The position numbers were made by a program, and so were the translations under genes. Below are positions 8,654-16,366 of a DNA stretch of 64,000 bases, piece after piece. This stretch comes from Flavobacterium fluviale (GTDB lineage: Bacteria; Bacteroidota; Bacteroidia; Flavobacteriales; Flavobacteriaceae). The stretch spans positions 1,116,001 through 1,180,000 of the forward strand of contig NZ_CP030261.1 of the NCBI RefSeq assembly GCF_003312915.1, given 5' to 3'. How positions within the stretch are numbered: position 1 is the first letter of the stretch; each line of letters opens with the position of its first letter. The notes below the pieces were generated by a model, which made no database searches, was not told the origin of the DNA, and worked only from the letters and a program-made list of their open reading frames with translations.

Positions 8654-9706
8654 TTAGTTCAAATTTTCAAATTTGTAAACTGTTTTTTGCGTATACTCTT
8701 CGCCTTTTCTCAAAACAGCATTTGGGAAATGGCTGTGATTGGGTGCATCTGGAAAATTCTGCGTTTCAAAACAAATACCGCTTTGCGCATTGTAATCAAC
8801 ATTTTCTTTTCCTTTTAATTTTCCGAAACAATTTCCTCCTACATATATATGTACACTCGGCTGATCGGTATAAACATCCATTCTCAATTTATTTTTTAAG
8901 CTGATTAACTGCGCCACGATTTCCGTTTTAGAATTGACCACAAAAGAATTGTCAATTGGAAACGGACAGTTTTTAGTATTTCTGAAATCAAAATCATGAT
9001 TGGTTAAATCGGTATAATTTCCAGTTGGAATATTATCTGGATTGGTCTCCAGCATTTTATCCGATTTGATAAACATTTGCTGCTCTAAAACATTTCCATC
9101 ATGTCCGTCAAGGTTAAAATAACTATGATGTGTCAAATTAATAACAGTATCTTCTGTAGAAACAGCTTTATATTCTAATTTTAATTCGTTTTCTTCAGTC
9201 AAAGTATAAGTCAAATAAACGGTCATTTCACCTGGGAAACCTTCGTCTATATGTTCGCTCAAAAGGCTAAAAGTAAGGGATGGATTTTCTCCAGAAATTA
9301 CGCTTGCAACGTTCCAGATTTTTCTTCCAAATCCCATGTCACCGCCGTGAAGGGTATTTCCGTTATTGTTTTCATCAAGCTTAAAATCGATGCCATTTAG
9401 ACTAAAAGAAGCTTTATGAATACGTCCTGCATAACGGCCGACAGTAGTTCCAAAATAAGGAGCGCTTGGTAAATTATAAGATTCTAAGTAAGATTCCAGA
9501 TTATCAAAACCTAAAACCACATCTATCGACTTTCCATTTAAAGGAATTTGGATTGAAGTTACTGTTGCGCCATAGTTGATGACCTGAACTTTCATTCCGT
9601 TTTTGTTAGTCAATTCAAAAGAATAAATTTCTTCTTTATTGGGCATTAAACCAAACAATTTGCAATTATGAGTCTCCTTTAAATGCGATATGTGTTTTAT
9701 TTCCAT
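8654..9706 (-). CDS. galM: Aldose 1-epimerase (galactose mutarotase), cytoplasmic
   Basis: The chosen start (ATG at 9704-9706, MEIKHISHLK) gives 350 residues, typical for GalM. The catalytic His lies in LTHHSYFNLDG and the catalytic Glu in GICFETQNFPDAPNH. The enzyme interconverts beta- and alpha-galactose (or other aldoses) ahead of GalK. An upstream in-frame ATG at 9743-9745 exists but would overlap the promoter region shared with the divergent GntR gene. It has no signal peptide, unlike the second mutarotase at 18001. It leads the galM-galK-galT operon. Confidence 0.95.
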   Translation of the reverse strand: MEIKHISHLKETHNCKLFGLMPNKEEIYSFELTNKNGMKVQVINYGATVTSIQIPLNGKSIDVVLGFDNLESYLESYNLPSAPYFGTTVGRYAGRIHKASFSLNGIDFKLDENNNGNTLHGGDMGFGRKIWNVASVISGENPSLTFSLLSEHIDEGFPGEMTVYLTYTLTEENELKLEYKAVSTEDTVINLTHHSYFNLDGHDGNVLEQQMFIKSDKMLETNPDNIPTGNYTDLTNHDFDFRNTKNCPFPIDNSFVVNSKTEIVAQLISLKNKLRMDVYTDQPSVHIYVGGNCFGKLKGKENVDYNAQSGICFETQNFPDAPNHSHFPNAVLRKGEEYTQKTVYKFENLN

Positions 9707-9730
9707 ATAATTTTTACCAAAAATGAAATC

Positions 9731-9738
9731 CAAAAATA
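9731..9738 (-). promoter_or_regulatory. -7 element (TATTTTTG) for galMKT
   Basis: The minus strand reads TATTTTTG, 25 bp upstream of the galM start, and the motif is a full TAnnTTTG match. It faces away from the GntR promoter at 9750. Confidence 0.5.
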
Positions 9739-9749
9739 GAAACATTCTT

Positions 9750-9757
9750 TATCTTTG
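9750..9757 (+). promoter_or_regulatory. -7 element (TATCTTTG) for GntR gene
   Basis: TATCTTTG lies 50 bp upstream of the GTG start at 9808. It is immediately followed by the direct repeat at 9760-9776. Confidence 0.5.
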
Positions 9758-9759
9758 CA

Positions 9760-9776
9760 TACCAGTACCTACCAGT
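9760..9776. promoter_or_regulatory. Direct repeat TACCAGT-N3-TACCAGT, candidate GntR operator
   Basis: Two identical TACCAGT heptamers start exactly 10 bp apart, one helical turn, between the divergent galM and gntR promoters at the expected transcription start of gntR. Binding by the neighbouring regulator is inference. Confidence 0.45.
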
Positions 9777-9807
9777 TTTTAATATTAATAGTCAAAATGA
9801 CTTTATT

Positions 9808-10806
9808 GTGAACATTATTTCAATTCAAAATAATATTGGACTTCCAAAATATAAGCAGATTATTCTTTCAATAGAAAAAGCGATTGAAGAGGGCAATTTG
9901 AAAAAAGGCGATCGTCTTCCATCTGTCAATAAAGTCTGTTTGGGCTTTTCTTTATCGCGCGATACAGTGCTTCTTGCTTATGACGAATTGAAGAAAAGAG
10001 GAATTATTTATGCTATTCCTGGAAAAGGCTATTACGTGAAAAGTGTTGAAATCACTATTACTCAGAAGGTTTTCCTGCTTTTTGACGAGCTTAATATTTT
10101 TAAAGAAGATATTTATAATTCGTTTCTAAAAAATATTGGTAAAAATGTTCAGGTTGATATTTTCTTTCATCATTTTAATGTTCAGGTTTTCAAAAAACTG
10201 ATAAATGACAGCAACGGAAATTATACAAAATATATAATCATGCCGACGAACTTAAACGATATAGTCGATACGATAAAAACCCTACCAGTAAGCGATGTAA
10301 TTATTTTGGATCAGACCAATCCAGAGTTAAAAATGTTTCCTGCTATTTATCAAAATCACCAAAAAGATATTTTTGATGGATTGCTGAAAGCCAAAAAAAG
10401 ATTGGAAAAATATAAAAAGCTGATATTAATTTTCCCAGGTTTTAGAGAACCGCCGGGAATGAAACTTGGTTTTGAATCTTTCTGTCAGGAATACAATTAT
10501 GATTATGAAATTATTTCAGATTTCAGCAATCAATCTATTGCATTAGGAGATTTGTATATTATTCCGCACGACCGAGATTTGCTTTTGGTTATAGAGAATG
10601 CCCTAAATCGAAACCTAAAATTAGGAGAAGATTTTGGAATTATATCCTATAATGAAACAGCTCTGAAGAAAATCGCTGCCAACGGAATTACAACCATTTC
10701 AACCAATTTTGAATTGATGGGAAAAATTCTGGCCGATATGGTTTTGAAAGGAACAAAAGAGCAGATCGAAAATAGATCTGCTCTTATAGTTAGGAATTCT
10801 TTATAG
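9808..10806 (+). CDS. GntR-family regulator with LacI-type sugar-binding domain
   Basis: The 332-residue protein has a GntR winged helix at residues about 5-75 (GDRLPSVNKVCLGFSLSRDT, then GKGYYV) fused to a periplasmic-binding-protein-like effector domain with segments such as DVIILDQTN and the C-terminal GISTISTNFE-like pattern (ITTISTNFELMG). Such hybrids are common Bacteroidota sugar regulators. The start is GTG; no ATG is usable, because the nearby ATG runs into TGA. It is divergent from galM-galK-galT and probably represses that operon with a galactose-type effector. It converges on araR with 11 bp between stops. Confidence 0.85.
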   Translation: MNIISIQNNIGLPKYKQIILSIEKAIEEGNLKKGDRLPSVNKVCLGFSLSRDTVLLAYDELKKRGIIYAIPGKGYYVKSVEITITQKVFLLFDELNIFKEDIYNSFLKNIGKNVQVDIFFHHFNVQVFKKLINDSNGNYTKYIIMPTNLNDIVDTIKTLPVSDVIILDQTNPELKMFPAIYQNHQKDIFDGLLKAKKRLEKYKKLILIFPGFREPPGMKLGFESFCQEYNYDYEIISDFSNQSIALGDLYIIPHDRDLLLVIENALNRNLKLGEDFGIISYNETALKKIAANGITTISTNFELMGKILADMVLKGTKEQIENRSALIVRNSL

Positions 10807-10817
10807 CGCCGTTTCAG

Positions 10818-11507
10818 TTATAAATTCAGCACAAAATCATTAAGTAATTTTTCTTCGTATTTCTCTTTATTAAAGGTGTATAAATAAGAACCTTTTCGAG
10901 AAGACTGCATATCTTTTTCGTCTAATTTATTTAAGATTTCCAAAGAATTAATTTTACTAATGAAGTTTCTTTTGTCCAGTTCTTTGCTCAAAATCGCTTC
11001 ATACAATTCTAAAAGCTGACGCATGGTAAATTTCTCAGGAAGTAATTCAAAACCAATTGGCTTTACAGAAGTTTTGTAACGAAGTCTCTTAATGGCGTTT
11101 TGAACCATTTCGTTATGGTCAAAAATTAAATTTGGCGCATCATTAATTGGAAACCATTCTGCGTGATAATTTTTAATTAATTCAGCATTGTGGTTTTCAA
11201 TATTAATTAAAGCAAAATAAGAAACCGAAATAGTTCTTTCTACAGGATCACGATCGATTTCGCTGTAAGCATACAACTGCTCCATATAAATATCATTAAG
11301 ACCAGTATAGGTATTTAATATTCGGATAGCTGCAGCATCTAAAACTTCGTCACGTTTTAAAAATCCTCCAATCAAAGACCATTTTCCTTTCTCGGGTTCG
11401 AAATCTCTCTTGATTAAAAGTATTTTCAGACCCTCATTATCGAATCCGAAAATGATGCAGTCAACCGCCAGTAAAACTTTATCGGCAGAACTATAACTAT
11501 TTAACAT
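10818..11507 (-). CDS. araR: AraR-type Nudix-fold transcriptional repressor
   Basis: The 229-residue protein has an N-terminal Nudix-like domain and a C-terminal winged-helix region, the architecture of the NrtR family and of the L-arabinose repressor AraR described in Bacteroides. The Nudix box is degenerate: G48, E54, R62 and G69 are kept, but the three Glu positions after Arg are Ile63, Thr66 and Tyr67, so hydrolysis is unlikely and the domain should act as a sugar sensor. It sits beside the arabinofuranosidase and araBDA genes. A candidate operator at 11564-11582 lies upstream of its own start, which suggests autoregulation. Confidence 0.88.
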   Translation of the reverse strand: MLNSYSSADKVLLAVDCIIFGFDNEGLKILLIKRDFEPEKGKWSLIGGFLKRDEVLDAAAIRILNTYTGLNDIYMEQLYAYSEIDRDPVERTISVSYFALINIENHNAELIKNYHAEWFPINDAPNLIFDHNEMVQNAIKRLRYKTSVKPIGFELLPEKFTMRQLLELYEAILSKELDKRNFISKINSLEILNKLDEKDMQSSRKGSYLYTFNKEKYEEKLLNDFVLNL

Positions 11508-11563
11508 ATGTAATTAATTTGGACGGTAAATATATAAACTTCTTAAAACGTTTCATAATTTAT

Positions 11564-11582
11564 TAATGTTGATTTTACACTT
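11564..11582. promoter_or_regulatory. Candidate AraR operator upstream of araR
   Basis: The sequence is TAATGT-N7-ACACTT, one of four 19-bp sites in the window. It lies 57 bp upstream of the araR start, upstream of a weak -7 box, where it would cover the -33 region. Confidence 0.55.
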
Positions 11583-11938
11583 ATGTTAAAACAGCGCGAA
11601 TAAGAAGTTATGTTACTCGATATTACTTCTAAAGAAAACCAGATTTTTACTTCTTAATCTTCTCAATTTCAAATCAAAATAACGAGTCAAATGTAGAAAC
11701 ATTTTTAAAACAGATCGGTACCCGAAAAATTATTTCATTTTCAAAATTCAAAAAAGAGAATCGTTGTTATCAAACAGATGGTCTTTGTATTTTTTTGTCA
11801 ATTTTTCAGATTCTTAACTTTTTATTTGTCTGCCTATCTTTTTCCTCAATCCTTTAACGATGCTCATTTCAGAAGCAAAATTATGAAATCTGTTTTTTGC
11901 AACCAGTTGTTTTGATAATTTTATTTTTTTATGAGAGT

Positions 11939-11946
11939 TATTTTTG
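11939..11946 (+). promoter_or_regulatory. -7 element (TATTTTTG) for arabinofuranosidase gene
   Basis: TATTTTTG fully matches TAnnTTTG and is followed 11 bp later by the candidate AraR operator, which would overlap the first transcribed bases. The leader would be about 95 nt. Confidence 0.45.
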
Positions 11947-11957
11947 TTTAAATTTAC

Positions 11958-11976
11958 AAATGTTAAACAAACACTT
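11958..11976. promoter_or_regulatory. Candidate AraR operator upstream of arabinofuranosidase
   Basis: AAATGT-N7-ACACTT, followed by ATAA exactly as in the araB copy at 13755. Its position just after the -7 box suits repression by roadblock or occlusion. Confidence 0.6.
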
Positions 11977-12047
11977 ATAAAAACAAAACTAACATTTTAG
12001 AATCCGCAGCCACGCAATTTTCTAAAAACCACAACCAACAACAGATT

Positions 12048-13592
12048 ATGAAAAAACCACTACTAATCTTGTTTGCTATATTTTTTATTCAAACAATTAC
12101 TGCTCAAAAAGAATCCGTTATTATTTCAGTTAAAAATAATGCAGCGGCTCCGATTATAAATAGAAATATTTATGGTCATTTTGCTGAACATTTAGGACGC
12201 TGCATTTATGGTGGATTTTTTGTGGGAGATACTTCAAAAATTCCCAATACAAACGGAGTTCGAAATGATATTATAAAGGCATTAAAAGATTTGAAAATTC
12301 CAAACTTAAGATGGCCTGGCGGTTGTTTTGCAGATACGTACCACTGGAAAGACGGGATTGGTCCAAAAGAACAGCGTCCGACAATTGTAAATCAATGGTG
12401 GGGAGGTGTAACAGAGGACAATAGTTTTGGCACACATGATTTTTTGAATATGTGTGAACTATTGGGAGCAGAACCGTATTTATCTGGAAATGTCGGCAGC
12501 GGCACAGTTCAGGAATTAGCAGACTGGGTTCAGTATACCAATTTTGGAGGAAAAAGTCCGATGAGTGATCTTCGTAAAAAAAACGGAAGAACAGAACCGT
12601 GGAAAGTAAAATACTGGGGAATTGGAAATGAAGCTTGGGGCTGCGGTGGTAATATGACTGCAGATTATTATGCTAATGAGTATCGCAAGTTCGCCACTTT
12701 TATGGCAGACTGGAACAATACCGGAGGCATTACGAGAATTGCGTCGGGATCTAATAGTTCTGACTACAATTGGACAGAGGTTTTGATGAAAAACATTCCA
12801 CTGAATATGCTTGGCGGCGTTGGCGTTCATCATTACGCGGTAATCGACTGGGCTAAAAAAGGAGCAGATATTGATTTTACAGAGAAAGAATATTTCCAGA
12901 CCATGCAGTCTGCCTTAAAAATGGAAGAGTTAGTAACCAAACACGCTGCCATAATGGACAAATATGATCCTGAGAAAAAAGTGGCTATGATAGTCGATGA
13001 ATGGGGAGGCTGGTATGAAGTTCAAAAAGGAACCAATCCAGGTTTTTTATATCAGCAAAATACGATGCGAGATGCTGTTTTGGCAGGAGCAACTTTAAAT
13101 ATTTTCAATAATCATGCAGATAGGGTTCGTATGGCCAACTTGGCACAATGCGTTAATGTGCTTCAAGCTGTAATCTTAACCGACAAGGCGAAAATGATTA
13201 CGACACCGACTTATCATGTAATGAAAATGTACAGCGTTCATCAGGATGCAAAATTACTTCCGATTGATTTTAAATCGCCATCTTATAATTTTAATGGAGA
13301 AACAATTCCGGCTGTATCTGCATCTGTATCAAAAGATCAAAACGGATTAGTTCATATTTCGCTGGTAAATGTTGATGCTGTAAATAAGAACAAAATAGAA
13401 ATTGATGTAAAAGATCTTGGTGTTAAAAATTTTACAGGAACTATAATTACGGCGTCAAAACTACAGGATTATAATTCTTTCGAAAATCCGAACAAAATTA
13501 TTCCTGTTGCTTTTAAAGGTTTTGAGACTAAAAAAGGAAAGCTTGAAATTACAATTCCGCCTTTTTCAGTATTAGTTTTAGAAGGAAAATAA
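12048..13592 (+). CDS. Secreted GH51 alpha-L-arabinofuranosidase
   Basis: The 514-residue protein begins with a signal peptide (MKKPLLILFAIFFIQTITAQ) ending in a TAQ cleavage motif, so it acts in the periplasm or outside. The catalytic (beta/alpha)8 barrel has the clan GH-A acid/base Glu195 in GIGNEAWG and the nucleophile Glu318 in VDEWGGWY; other GH51 marks are the NRWPGG-like LRWPGGCF segment and the GHFAEHLGR start. It removes terminal arabinofuranosyl units from arabinan or arabinoxylan, feeding the araBDA operon downstream. Its own promoter carries an AraR-like operator. Family assignment is firm. Confidence 0.95.
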   Translation: MKKPLLILFAIFFIQTITAQKESVIISVKNNAAAPIINRNIYGHFAEHLGRCIYGGFFVGDTSKIPNTNGVRNDIIKALKDLKIPNLRWPGGCFADTYHWKDGIGPKEQRPTIVNQWWGGVTEDNSFGTHDFLNMCELLGAEPYLSGNVGSGTVQELADWVQYTNFGGKSPMSDLRKKNGRTEPWKVKYWGIGNEAWGCGGNMTADYYANEYRKFATFMADWNNTGGITRIASGSNSSDYNWTEVLMKNIPLNMLGGVGVHHYAVIDWAKKGADIDFTEKEYFQTMQSALKMEELVTKHAAIMDKYDPEKKVAMIVDEWGGWYEVQKGTNPGFLYQQNTMRDAVLAGATLNIFNNHADRVRMANLAQCVNVLQAVILTDKAKMITTPTYHVMKMYSVHQDAKLLPIDFKSPSYNFNGETIPAVSASVSKDQNGLVHISLVNVDAVNKNKIEIDVKDLGVKNFTGTIITASKLQDYNSFENPNKIIPVAFKGFETKKGKLEITIPPFSVLVLEGK

Positions 13593-13605
13593 TCTTTAAT
13601 GAATA

Positions 13606-13637
13606 TAAAAATCTCTTACGAAAGAGGAGATTTTTTA
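13606..13637 (+). terminator. Terminator after arabinofuranosidase
   Basis: The hairpin has AAAAATCTC and GAGATTTTTT arms around an 11-nt loop and ends in a T run, 15 bp after the stop codon. It separates the gene from the araB promoter. Confidence 0.7.
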
Positions 13638-13754
13638 TTTAAAGGTGAAATAATCGCAGCAGAATAAATGTATTGTTAACATTTATTTTTTGATTGAAAG
13701 CTAAAATGCTGTTTTAATGCATTTATAGCAAAAATTAATTACGCAATTTCAATT

Positions 13755-13773
13755 AAGTGTTTTTTGTACACTT
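13755..13773. promoter_or_regulatory. Candidate AraR operator upstream of araB
   Basis: AAGTGT-N7-ACACTT has perfect 6-bp arms and is the best match among the four copies. It lies just upstream of the -7 box at 13790, over the -33 region. Confidence 0.6.
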
Positions 13774-13789
13774 ATAAATTATTTATCTC

Positions 13790-13797
13790 TATATTTG
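13790..13797 (+). promoter_or_regulatory. -7 element (TATATTTG) for araBDA
   Basis: Full TAnnTTTG match 25 bp upstream of the araB ATG. A TTTG at 13763-13766 is a possible -33 element inside the operator, with slightly long spacing. Confidence 0.5.
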
Positions 13798-13822
13798 TCA
13801 ATATTTTAAAAATAAAATTAGA

Positions 13823-15514
13823 ATGAAAAATTATGTAATAGGATTGGACTACGGAACAGATTCTGTTCGCGCGGTGCTGATTGACACTGAGGATGGACAG
13901 GAGCTGGCATCGAATGTTTCTCATTACAAAAGATGGAAAAACAAACAATACTGTGACGCCTCGATAAATCAATTTCGTCAGCATCCTTTGGATCACATTG
14001 AAGGATTAGAAATTACAATTCAAAATGTTGTAAAAGAAAGCAAAGTTGATCCGTCATTGGTTCGCGGAATCTGTATCGATACAACAGGATCTTCTCCTGT
14101 TCCAGTAACAAAAGGTGGAACTCCATTAGCATTAACAAAAGGTTTTGAAGAAAACCCAAATGCGATGATGGTGTTGTGGAAAGATCACACTGCGATAAAT
14201 GAAGCAAACGAAATCAACGAACTGGCAGTAAACTGGGGCGGAGAAGACGTTACCAAATACGTTGGAGGAATTTATTCTTCAGAGTGGTTTTGGGCAAAAA
14301 TCCTTCACATTGCAAGACAAGACGAAGCAGTTCGTAATGCAACGCACACCTGGATGGAGCACTGCGATTTAATGACATATTTATTGATTGAAGATAAAGA
14401 TTTAAAAACTTTCAAAAGAAGCCGTTGCGCCGCAGGACACAAAGCAATGTGGCACGCAGACTGGAACGGACTTCCGCCAGTTGAATTCTTAGAAAAATTA
14501 CATCCGTATTTAGCACAGCTTCGCGGTAATTTATATGATGAAACGTATACGTCAGATTTAGCTGCTGGAAATCTAAGCAAAGAATGGGCAGATCGTTTAG
14601 GACTTTCTACAGAAACAATTGTTGCTGTCGGAACTTTCGATGCACATTCTGGAGCTGTTGGAGCTAAAATTGAAGAAAATACATTAGTTCGAGTTATGGG
14701 AACTTCAACTTGTGATATTCTGGTTGGTTCTTATGATGAAGTGGGAACAAAAACCGTTCGCGGTATCTGCGGACAAGTTGACGGTTCAGTTATTCCAGGC
14801 TTTATTGGTTTAGAAGCAGGACAATCTGCTTTTGGCGATTTATTGGCTTGGTACAAAGAATTATTGATGTGGCCGACAGAACATTTATTAGGTTCTTCGT
14901 CTCTTTTAAATGATACTCAAAAAGAACAATTAAGAGAGGAATTCAGCGATAAATTAATTGTTGAATTAACGAAAGAAGCAGAGAAAATTCCGGTTTCAGA
15001 AAGTCTTCCAATTGCTTTAGACTGGATCAACGGAAGAAGAACTCCAGATGCAAACCAAGAATTAAAAAGTGCGATTTCGAACCTTTCTTTAGGAACAAAA
15101 GCACCTCATATTTTTAAAGCTTTAGTAAATGCAATTTGTTTTGGAGCAAAGAAAATTGTAGACCGTTTTGAAGAAGAAGGCGTAAAAATTGACAGCGTAA
15201 TCGGAATTGGCGGTGTTGCCCGTAAATCGCCTTTTATCATGCAGACTTTGGCTAATGTTTTAAACAAACCAATTAAAATCGCAGCTTCTGATCAGACTCC
15301 AGCTTTAGGCGCGGCAATTTATGCAGCAGTTGCAGCCGGAATTTATCCGAACGTAATCGAAGCAAGCCAAAAAATAGGAAGCGATTTTGACGGAGAATAT
15401 TTCCCTCAGACAGATAAAGTTGAAGCGTATCATAAACTGCTTTTAGCGTATGAACAATTAAGTTCTTTTGCAGATCCAAACATTAAAATTTCTCAAAATG
15501 AGTTCTCTTTATAA
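13823..15514 (+). CDS. araB: Ribulokinase
   Basis: The 563-residue FGGY-family kinase opens with the ATPase motif GLDYGTDSVRAVLID, which binds phosphate, and has the C-terminal signature around GIGGVARKSPFIMQTLANV. Its length matches ribulokinase (about 560) and not xylulokinase (about 500). It phosphorylates L-ribulose to L-ribulose-5-phosphate in the cytoplasm. It is the first gene of araB-araD-araA; its last 17 bp overlap the araD start. An AraR-like operator and -7 box precede it. Confidence 0.96.
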   Translation: MKNYVIGLDYGTDSVRAVLIDTEDGQELASNVSHYKRWKNKQYCDASINQFRQHPLDHIEGLEITIQNVVKESKVDPSLVRGICIDTTGSSPVPVTKGGTPLALTKGFEENPNAMMVLWKDHTAINEANEINELAVNWGGEDVTKYVGGIYSSEWFWAKILHIARQDEAVRNATHTWMEHCDLMTYLLIEDKDLKTFKRSRCAAGHKAMWHADWNGLPPVEFLEKLHPYLAQLRGNLYDETYTSDLAAGNLSKEWADRLGLSTETIVAVGTFDAHSGAVGAKIEENTLVRVMGTSTCDILVGSYDEVGTKTVRGICGQVDGSVIPGFIGLEAGQSAFGDLLAWYKELLMWPTEHLLGSSSLLNDTQKEQLREEFSDKLIVELTKEAEKIPVSESLPIALDWINGRRTPDANQELKSAISNLSLGTKAPHIFKALVNAICFGAKKIVDRFEEEGVKIDSVIGIGGVARKSPFIMQTLANVLNKPIKIAASDQTPALGAAIYAAVAAGIYPNVIEASQKIGSDFDGEYFPQTDKVEAYHKLLLAYEQLSSFADPNIKISQNEFSL

Positions 15515-16199
15515 AGATTTAAAACAAGAATGTTATGAAGCCAATATGCAATTAAATGCATTGAATTTGGTGGTTTACACATTCGGAAACGTAAGCGCTG
15601 TCGACAGAGAAAATGGTGTTTTTGCCATTAAACCAAGCGGCGTTCCTTACGAAGATTTAAAACCTGAAGATATTGTAATTGTCGATTTTGATAATAACAT
15701 AATCGAAGGAACTATGCGTCCGTCATCTGACACCAAAACGCATGCTTATTTGTATAAAAACTGGCCAAATATTGGAGGCGTCGCACATACGCATGCTACT
15801 TATTCTGTGGCTTGGGCACAATCGCAGCAGGATATTCCGATTTTTGGAACAACGCATGCCGATCACTTAACGGCTGATATTCCGTGCGCACCGCCAATGG
15901 CAGATTCTTTAATTGAAGGAAACTACGAACACAATACTGGAATTCAGATTCTAGATTGTTTCAAAGAAAAAAATCTTTCTTACGAAGAAGTAGAAATGGT
16001 TTTAATTGGAAATCATGGTCCGTTTGCCTGGGGGAAAAATGCTGCAAAAGCGGTTTACAACAGTAAAGTTTTAGAAGTTGTTGCCGAAATGGCGTACCTG
16101 ACTTTGCAAATCAACCCAAACGCCCCAAGATTAAAAGATTCTTTAATAAAGAAACATTACAACCGCAAACACGGAAAAGATTCGTATTACGGACAGTGA
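15498..16199 (+). CDS. araD: L-ribulose-5-phosphate 4-epimerase
   Basis: The preferred ATG at 15498 gives 233 residues, the usual AraD length (E. coli 231), and overlaps araB by 17 bp; an earlier in-frame start at 15468 would add ten non-conserved residues. The class II aldolase-like fold shows the zinc ligands His97 and His99 in AHTHATYS and a third His in GNHGPF, plus the phosphate-binding GNVS and TKTHA segments. It converts L-ribulose-5-phosphate to D-xylulose-5-phosphate for the pentose phosphate pathway. Confidence 0.96.
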   Translation: MSSLYKDLKQECYEANMQLNALNLVVYTFGNVSAVDRENGVFAIKPSGVPYEDLKPEDIVIVDFDNNIIEGTMRPSSDTKTHAYLYKNWPNIGGVAHTHATYSVAWAQSQQDIPIFGTTHADHLTADIPCAPPMADSLIEGNYEHNTGIQILDCFKEKNLSYEEVEMVLIGNHGPFAWGKNAAKAVYNSKVLEVVAEMAYLTLQINPNAPRLKDSLIKKHYNRKHGKDSYYGQ

Positions 16200-16206
16200 T
16201 AGTTTT

Positions 16207-16355
16207 GTTTCAGGTTTTCTTTGTTTCAAGTTTCAAGTTGTTGGAACGTGAAACTTGGAACGTGAAACATCAAACAAGCAAAATAAAATAATAACATAAC
16301 AATAAGATTTTCCGCATTTCAGAACCTGAAACCTGAAACAAAGAAAACTTGAAAC
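16207..16355. repeat. Long inverted repeat built of GTTTCAA-type heptamers in the araD-araA spacer
   Basis: The left arm (16207-16237) reads GTTTCAGGTTTTCTTTGTTT and onward; the right arm (16326-16355) is its near-perfect complement with about 28 of 30 pairs. Between them are further GGAACGTGAAAC units. The structure could fold into a large hairpin in the araBDA mRNA. Confidence 0.7.
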
Positions 16356-16366
16356 AAAATAAAAAA

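Larger units (their letters stand above)
11508..12047. other. Divergent araR / arabinofuranosidase control region
   Basis: This 540-bp space has no credible gene. It contains two copies of the 19-bp inverted motif (11564, 11958), a -7 box at 11939 and otherwise AT-rich sequence. A weak TATATTTA, one mismatch from the -7 consensus, lies at 11526-11533 on the minus strand for araR. Confidence 0.6.

Noticed and set aside
11297..11366. AraR as an active Nudix hydrolase
   Set aside because: The key glutamates are replaced; a regulatory role fits better.
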